From JBEAUL01 sp041161475 (GTDB lineage Bacteria; Pseudomonadota; Gammaproteobacteria; UBA6186; Azoamicaceae), in assembly GCA_041161475.1 (NCBI GenBank), contig JBEAUL010000016.1, positions 1 through 17,029 of the forward strand: 17,029 bases of DNA. Direction: 5' to 3'. Under the pieces are notes generated by a model. The model had not been told where the DNA came from and did not search any database. It was given only the letters and a program-made list of their open reading frames with translations. The number at the start of each line of letters is the position of its first letter. Positions within the stretch are counted from its first letter, which is position 1. Made by a program: the position numbers and the translations under genes. Positions 12,939-17,029 of the stretch are shown piece after piece.

Positions 12939-14336
12939 ATGAAAAAATTTTTTTTGGTCACGGGTATCTTATCTATTGTTGTTGGATACGGCTATTGGTT
13001 GCTATATGGCAATACGCCGATGATGGCACCTGATTCCATGAGCTATATCACTTTTTCCCCGAGTCGTACTCCTGCATATCCAATATTTTTATTTTTATCT
13101 AAGACCATATTTGGTGACTACAGCATTGTACCTATTTTGCAATTGATATTATTGCTAAGTGGCGTGACGTATTTGGTCTGTCAATTCTATCACCTCTCCA
13201 GATCGGCTTTTTGGAGTATGGCGTTGTGGTTATTGTTAGCCGGCAATCTTGAAATGATAAAATATGCTTTTCTAATTCTCACAGAAGCTTTAACCATTAC
13301 CTTGTTGTTGCTGTGCCTAGGTTTATTGTGTCGCTTTATTATCACGGGTGCTACGCGATATTTAGGGCTAATATCAGCTCTCTTGGGTGTGGCCATTCTG
13401 ATTAGACCTGCTTCTTACGGTTGGGTCTTGGGTTTATTGTTTGCAGGTATTGGTGCAAAAGCCTATTTGTCTCAGTTGCGCTATCGGTATATTGTAAGCA
13501 TTATAAGCATACCCCTTTTAATCTGTTTATTACTTGGCTCTGTTTTTAATCACTATCGACATGGATTTTTTAGTACGCAATCGTTTTTAGGTGAAATGTT
13601 GATTGGGAAAACCGGTATTTTGGCTGAAGAAAATATTCCCAGTAATAATGCTCGGGCGATGAAAATACTCGCTGATTACTCGCGTCCGGTTAGATCACTA
13701 TTGCAAGTAGCGCCTACTTTACGCATTGAATACCTTTTATCTTCCGTGTATGCCGATCAGTATCGTTATTCGCCTTTCGCCCAACAGGTATCCAAAACCA
13801 TGCTTGAAAGCGCGAACAAGACTACCCCTGAGCTAGACAAAGAACGTACCAAACTGGCCATTGAAGTGATAATGGAAAGACCCATTGAGTACGCTCGATA
13901 CGTTTTGTTGCATTATGCAGCACTGTGGCAAGTATGGGATTTGGGTACACCACTAGAAGTGCAACAAATGAATCATTTTCTTAGCAAATCAACGCCATTG
14001 CCAGGCAATCTTGAGTATCCTGAGTATCCTCGTCAAGCCGCTTACAAAAAAGGCAGCTGGATAGCAATTCCTTTGCGTTTAGCATTGATATGGGTTTTTT
14101 GCATCACAGTATATGCGCCAATGATGTTACTTATTCAATTATATAGAGGTCAGGTGATATCAGAGTTTCTTTGTTTAGCGAGCGTTTCAGCAGGCTTTGT
14201 TCAAGGTGCATACCTATTAACGGCGTTGATTCAATCAGGTATTCCACGTTTTTTCTTGGTTATGTGGCCAGCTATTGCACTGATTGGTGTTTCTAGTTTA
14301 TGGTATATTTTTAACATAGTTTACAAACATAAGTGA
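12939..14336 (+). CDS. Polytopic membrane protein, probable GT-C glycosyltransferase
   Basis: A 465-residue inner-membrane protein with about ten hydrophobic helices and one long soluble periplasmic stretch (about 205-320). The first loop has APDSMSYITFSPSRTPAYP (30-48). An acidic residue (Asp32) after the first helix followed by an Arg-x-x-x-Tyr-Pro element is the arrangement seen in GT-C enzymes of the ArnT/PMT type, where this Asp is catalytic. ILTEAL (113-118) and the C-terminal SGIPRFFLVMWPAIAL (433-448) also resemble that class. GT-C enzymes use polyprenyl-phosphate-linked sugars as donors on the periplasmic side. The next gene encodes a GT2 that could make such a donor, which supports the idea. 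Acceptor and sugar are unknown. The ribosome binding site is weak (AGGG about 14 bases upstream). Family-level call only. Confidence 0.7.
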   Translation: MKKFFLVTGILSIVVGYGYWLLYGNTPMMAPDSMSYITFSPSRTPAYPIFLFLSKTIFGDYSIVPILQLILLLSGVTYLVCQFYHLSRSAFWSMALWLLLAGNLEMIKYAFLILTEALTITLLLLCLGLLCRFIITGATRYLGLISALLGVAILIRPASYGWVLGLLFAGIGAKAYLSQLRYRYIVSIISIPLLICLLLGSVFNHYRHGFFSTQSFLGEMLIGKTGILAEENIPSNNARAMKILADYSRPVRSLLQVAPTLRIEYLLSSVYADQYRYSPFAQQVSKTMLESANKTTPELDKERTKLAIEVIMERPIEYARYVLLHYAALWQVWDLGTPLEVQQMNHFLSKSTPLPGNLEYPEYPRQAAYKKGSWIAIPLRLALIWVFCITVYAPMMLLIQLYRGQVISEFLCLASVSAGFVQGAYLLTALIQSGIPRFFLVMWPAIALIGVSSLWYIFNIVYKHK

Positions 14337-14341
14337 TTACA

Positions 14342-15289
14342 ATGAATCAGGTATCTCATCATACGCCACGCATCGCTGTACTATTGCCTTGTTATAATGA
14401 AGGTAAAGCAATTGCCTCGGTTGTTCAAGCGTTTTCTATTACCCTGCCACATGCTGATATTTACGTATACGATAATAATTCCAGTGATGATACCTATTTA
14501 CAGGCAAAAAAGGCAGGCGCCATTGTCAGGCAAGAATTTTCACAAGGTAAAGGGCATGTTGTACGACGTATGTTTGCCGATATTGATGCAGATATTTATG
14601 TAATGGCAGATGGCGATGGTACTTATGATACCCCTTCAACCCCAAAATTAATTGAAGCATTAGTGAATGAACAATTGGATATGGTGATAGGAACACGAGC
14701 AGGTAATGATAAGGCCTATCGAGCCGGTCACCAATTTGGTAATCGATTATTTAATGCGGTATTAAAGTGGACATTCAATAGCCATTTTACCGATATATTT
14801 TCTGGTTTTCGGGTTTTCTCGCGTCGTTTTGTTAAATCTTTTCCAGCACTCTCTACAGGATTTGATATCGAAACAGAGTTATCTGTTCATGCTTTAGAAA
14901 TGGCCATTCCTACACGAGAAATTCCAACCCCATTTCATGATCGGATTGCCGGAACTGAAAGTAAGTTAAATACCTTTAAAGATGGTTTCCGTATTCTATG
15001 GCGCATGTGCTTTTTATTTAAAGAAATTAGGCCATTTATTTTTTTTGGTACGGTTGCCGGTATACTGGCTTTTGCATCCCTGTTACTAGGTTACCCGGTT
15101 ATTAAGACTTACTTTGTAAGTAAGTGGGTTTACAAAGTTCCGACGGCCATTTTAGCCGCCGGTTTAATGATCTTAAGTTTTATTAACCTAACATGTGGAT
15201 TGATTTTAAGTAGCATCAGTTATGGCAGAAAAGAAAACAAAAAACTGGTGTATTTAAATGTATCTACAAGTTGCCAGAATAAAACTTAG
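14342..15289 (+). CDS. GT2 glycosyltransferase, DPM1/GtrB-like, membrane-anchored
   Basis: A 315-residue family 2 glycosyltransferase with a cytosolic GT-A domain (about 8-220): RIAVLLPCYNEGKAI (10-24), YDNNSSDDT (43-51) and the metal-binding DGDGTYD (90-96). FSGFRVFSRRF and GFDIETELS follow, as in polyprenyl-phosphate sugar transferases. Two membrane helices at the C-terminus (about 231-250 and 265-291) match GtrB-type enzymes, which load a sugar from a nucleotide donor onto undecaprenyl phosphate. Its start region overlaps or abuts the upstream GT-C gene: GTG 14333 would overlap by 4 bp and ATG 14342 lies five bases after the stop. Neither has a clear ribosome binding site; ATG is preferred. 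The stop codon overlaps that of the convergent MAPEG gene. The sugar is unknown. Confidence 0.85.
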   Translation: MNQVSHHTPRIAVLLPCYNEGKAIASVVQAFSITLPHADIYVYDNNSSDDTYLQAKKAGAIVRQEFSQGKGHVVRRMFADIDADIYVMADGDGTYDTPSTPKLIEALVNEQLDMVIGTRAGNDKAYRAGHQFGNRLFNAVLKWTFNSHFTDIFSGFRVFSRRFVKSFPALSTGFDIETELSVHALEMAIPTREIPTPFHDRIAGTESKLNTFKDGFRILWRMCFLFKEIRPFIFFGTVAGILAFASLLLGYPVIKTYFVSKWVYKVPTAILAAGLMILSFINLTCGLILSSISYGRKENKKLVYLNVSTSCQNKT

Positions 15290-15669
15290 GCAAAAGCGGC
15301 GATTCCATATAAATATAGAATTGCAAAAAAGCCTAAGGTCCATAGACTGCTTCTCAACATGGCCTTATCTTTTAGGTATGCAATCGCATACGCAATACGG
15401 GAGACAACGAAAAAGACGCAAGTCTTATCGATGCTACTTTGGTGTGTTGCTCCAGCGACTTGTTGTGCAATAAAAACAGCTGCAATAAAAAAAGGAAAAA
15501 TTTCGTAACTGTTTTCATGCACCCAATAGGCCCTTTGTCGCCAACCGCTGAGTGTTGCTACATAGATTCTAGGTTTATGGTGGTCGAATCCCTTGGTACT
15601 TTTAAAGAGTCCTGCAAAGACATAAGGGTATAAGGTCATCAAAACAACTGTCCAGTATGCAATAGTCAT
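15286..15669 (-). CDS. MAPEG family integral membrane protein
   Basis: A 127-residue protein with four membrane helices (about 5-22, 54-73, 80-98 and 107-125). It resembles the MAPEG family (membrane-associated proteins in eicosanoid and glutathione metabolism): HENSYEIFPFFIAAVFIA (51-68) corresponds to the conserved Asn-x-x-Glu-x-x-Pro segment and LRSSLWTLGF (105-114) to the conserved Arg-Ser element. Some MAPEG proteins are glutathione transferases or peroxidases; bacterial members are mostly uncharacterised. ATG 15669 has AAGGA nine bases upstream. It is the second gene of a pair, 12 bp after the 218-residue gene. Its stop overlaps the stop of the convergent glycosyltransferase in the shared bases CTTAG, leaving no space for a terminator between them. 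Confidence 0.8.
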   Translation of the reverse strand: MTIAYWTVVLMTLYPYVFAGLFKSTKGFDHHKPRIYVATLSGWRQRAYWVHENSYEIFPFFIAAVFIAQQVAGATHQSSIDKTCVFFVVSRIAYAIAYLKDKAMLRSSLWTLGFFAILYLYGIAAFA

Positions 15670-15681
15670 GGTCTTATCCTT

Positions 15682-16338
15682 TTAAGGTTTGTTGATGTTA
15701 AGGCTTTCAAGTTTGATTTCATTTTCGATAGATTCTATCGATACAGCCTCCAATAGCTTCGATTTTTTCTGACAAAGTTGCTGGAAGGCATACAACTGAA
15801 GTGTATTATCTATCTTGACTTCAGCGGCTTTCATCCAAGGAGGGGGCATGTCTTTTGTATCAGCGTCTATACTGGCCAATTTAGGTACCTTTAATAAATG
15901 ATTGACTTGCGCATACAGGCGTGTACTTTCTTCTAATTGCATGTGATGCGTGGGGTTATCGATTAGCTCTACCGCAACTGAGTCCATCAAAACATCTCTG
16001 CGTAAAAATTCTTTTGCGTACCGTAAGCCAAAAACCAGTCGATTTAAATCGCAACTGTCCATTAATTGAGTAGATAAACTATAAATTTGAGTAGAGGAAA
16101 TAAGATGTTGCTCTTCTCTGTATTCGTCTAAATCAAGTGTATCATTGGGTATCTGTAAGTTTTGTAGCGCCATTGATACACGATACATTTCATTTGCATT
16201 AACATATTCTGTTTGTGCTAATGTTGCAGCCAAGGGCGCTGTTTTTCCCTTTGCACGTGTTATGAGTAATTGGTGTCGTTTATAAGAAAAGTTAGACAGT
16301 TCGCAAAAAAAATCAGATATTTCATTATAGATGGTCAT
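15682..16338 (-). CDS. Hypothetical protein (218 aa), upstream of the MAPEG gene
   Basis: I do not recognise this protein. It looks like an all-helical soluble protein: long polar/hydrophobic alternation, no membrane segment and no signal peptide. It has four cysteines (Cys12, Cys96 and two others at about 189 and none clustered as a metal site), a Pro-rich hinge (MPPPWMK, 164-170) and an acidic/Lys C-terminal helix (EAVSIESIENEIKLESL). ATG 16338 has a good AGGAG six bases upstream. A promoter with TGGAAA and TATAAG lies just before it, and an 18-bp inverted repeat overlaps the likely transcription start. The MAPEG gene follows after 12 bp. The location next to a recombinase gene suggests accessory DNA, but codon use does not look obviously foreign by eye. 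Confidence 0.75.
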   Translation of the reverse strand: MTIYNEISDFFCELSNFSYKRHQLLITRAKGKTAPLAATLAQTEYVNANEMYRVSMALQNLQIPNDTLDLDEYREEQHLISSTQIYSLSTQLMDSCDLNRLVFGLRYAKEFLRRDVLMDSVAVELIDNPTHHMQLEESTRLYAQVNHLLKVPKLASIDADTKDMPPPWMKAAEVKIDNTLQLYAFQQLCQKKSKLLEAVSIESIENEIKLESLNINKP

Positions 16339-16352
16339 ACGGCACTCCTAAT

Positions 16353-16370
16353 GTGAGACTCATCACTCAC
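16353..16370. repeat. Inverted repeat at the start of the 218-aa gene transcript
   Basis: GTGAG and CTCAC arms enclose eight bases, placed directly between the -10 box and the ribosome binding site of the minus-strand gene. This is a usual position for a repressor operator, or for a small 5' hairpin in the mRNA. The function is inferred from position; a 5-bp arm is short enough to occur by chance. Confidence 0.35.
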
Positions 16371-16398
16371 TTATACGCTATCTTTATGGTATTTTCCA
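16370..16398 (-). promoter_or_regulatory. Promoter of the 218-aa/MAPEG pair
   Basis: On the minus strand TGGAAA (16398 to 16393, four of six consensus bases) and TATAAG (16375 to 16370, five of six) are separated by exactly 17 bp. The expected start is near 16363, about 25 bases before the ATG. It lies within the 63-bp gap after the recombinase gene, so the pair can be expressed independently of the recombinase. Confidence 0.6.
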
Positions 16399-16401
16399 TC
16401 T

Positions 16402-17029
16402 CTAGCCCTGGGTTTGTGGCAATTTTAATTTTTGCATATCGGCATGCCTGTCTTGATCAAAGGTATGTACATATCGACGAGTCGTTTCTTCACTTTCGTG
16501 TCGATGATTTGCTTGGATATGCTTAAACAAAACACCCGCCTGATCTTGCATGGTTGCAGACAAATGTCTAAGCCAATGTGCTGAAAATTTTTTTAATTTT
16601 TCGGCTTTATCGGGTTCCTTTTCAAATTTTTTAGCTGTTAAGATGGCCAACTTTTTTAACAATTGATTGATGTGTCTTACCCCTAATCCTTCCTTTGATC
16701 TCCATGAGGGTATTAATGGTAGCTGTTCTTCGGGCTGAGGTAGATCGGATAAGCCTAAATAGCGACGAAATCGGGATATAGCCGATAGTAAGGCATCATT
16801 GACCGGAATTTTTCCCAATTTATCTCCCTTTCCCTTCACAAAAAACCACCAAGCACCCCGGATTTTTCGAAAAGCATTCCATTGATGCGTTGCTAATTCA
16901 TGAATACGTAAGCCCAGAAAATATAAGATAACAATGATAAAACGTAGGCGCTCCTTATCGCGAGACAATTCAGGCGTGTCATTTGGTAATGTTTCTACTG
17001 TTTCCCATAAAGCTGCCCATTCGTCTTCT
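16402..17029 (-). CDS. Tyrosine recombinase/phage integrase family protein, partial
   Basis: The reading frame stays open to the right edge, so the N-terminal DNA-binding part lies outside; the 209 residues visible are mostly catalytic domain. An apparent start at TTG 16968 is rejected because coding continues upstream (WAALWETVETLPNDTPEL). The catalytic set can be followed: Arg in LYFLGLRIHELA, Lys in VKGKGDKLGKIPV, HWLRH (His and Arg), His in ANHRHESEETT and the nucleophile Tyr in RRYVHTF. The usual LGH of Xer-like proteins is replaced by NHRH, a minor divergence. Such enzymes cut and rejoin DNA at specific sites, as integrases, plasmid or chromosome resolvases. No excisionase, att site or phage gene is visible on this side. 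An active enzyme is plausible. Confidence 0.88.
   Translation of the reverse strand, partial: EDEWAALWETVETLPNDTPELSRDKERLRFIIVILYFLGLRIHELATHQWNAFRKIRGAWWFFVKGKGDKLGKIPVNDALLSAISRFRRYLGLSDLPQPEEQLPLIPSWRSKEGLGVRHINQLLKKLAILTAKKFEKEPDKAEKLKKFSAHWLRHLSATMQDQAGVLFKHIQANHRHESEETTRRYVHTFDQDRHADMQKLKLPQTQG

Noticed and set aside
1..17029. A genomic island bounded by tRNA-Gly on the left and the tyrosine recombinase on the right
   Set aside because: The region between holds a conserved core cluster (rpoS, lolD, comEC, msbA, lpxK, prmB), and the tRNA 5' end, not its usual att-bearing 3' end, faces the window.

Overview
The window is a stretch of gammaproteobacterial chromosome, moderately AT-rich by eye. 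It is built around a conserved envelope-biogenesis cluster: a LolC/LolF permease, LolD, ComEC, MsbA, LpxK and YcaR. RpoS, a tRNA-Gly of E. coli type and the lolCD-comEC-msbA-lpxK-ycaR order all point to Gammaproteobacteria. The mix of core genes with unrecognised small genes and one YiiX-like papain-fold enzyme is reminiscent of Legionellales (Legionella/Coxiella relatives). That placement is an inference from context; no database search was possible.

Left part (1-2413, all minus strand). The 5' end of a tRNA-Gly gene sits at the edge, preceded by a near-consensus sigma-70 promoter with an A/T-rich UP-like tract and a GC-rich discriminator. Next comes a probable operon read right to left: a 64-residue unknown protein, rpoS, and a YiiX/YaeF-type (Peptidase_C92) permuted papain-like enzyme 15 bp after rpoS. 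The usual rpoS neighbour nlpD is not upstream. The divergent intergenic region (2414-2603) carries a perfect 12-bp inverted repeat with a 22-bp spacer, a likely operator or structured element.

Centre (2604-12703, plus strand). A 276-residue unknown protein with a hydrophobic/amphipathic N-terminal helix and a Gln/Glu-rich coiled coil comes first. The envelope cluster follows: lolC/F-lolD (8-nt overlap), comEC, two tiny highly charged disordered proteins where exbB-exbD sit in several relatives, msbA-lpxK (3-nt gap), a Trm112-like ycaR overlapping lpxK, and prmB where kdsB is usually found. Together these genes cover lipoprotein release from the inner membrane, DNA import, lipid A flipping and 4'-phosphorylation. 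ycaR-prmB is a plausible methyltransferase/zinc-partner pair.

Right part (12722-17029). A small two-helix membrane protein, a polytopic GT-C-like glycosyltransferase and a DPM1/GtrB-like GT2 with two C-terminal membrane helices form a cassette resembling lipid-carrier-dependent glycan modification. It converges, with overlapping stop codons, on a minus-strand pair: a MAPEG-family membrane protein and a 218-residue unknown with its own promoter. The window ends inside a tyrosine recombinase gene (minus strand) whose catalytic domain is intact but whose N-terminus lies outside. No CRISPR array, complete insertion sequence or convincing rho-independent terminator was seen, and no gene-free stretch exceeds 300 bases.
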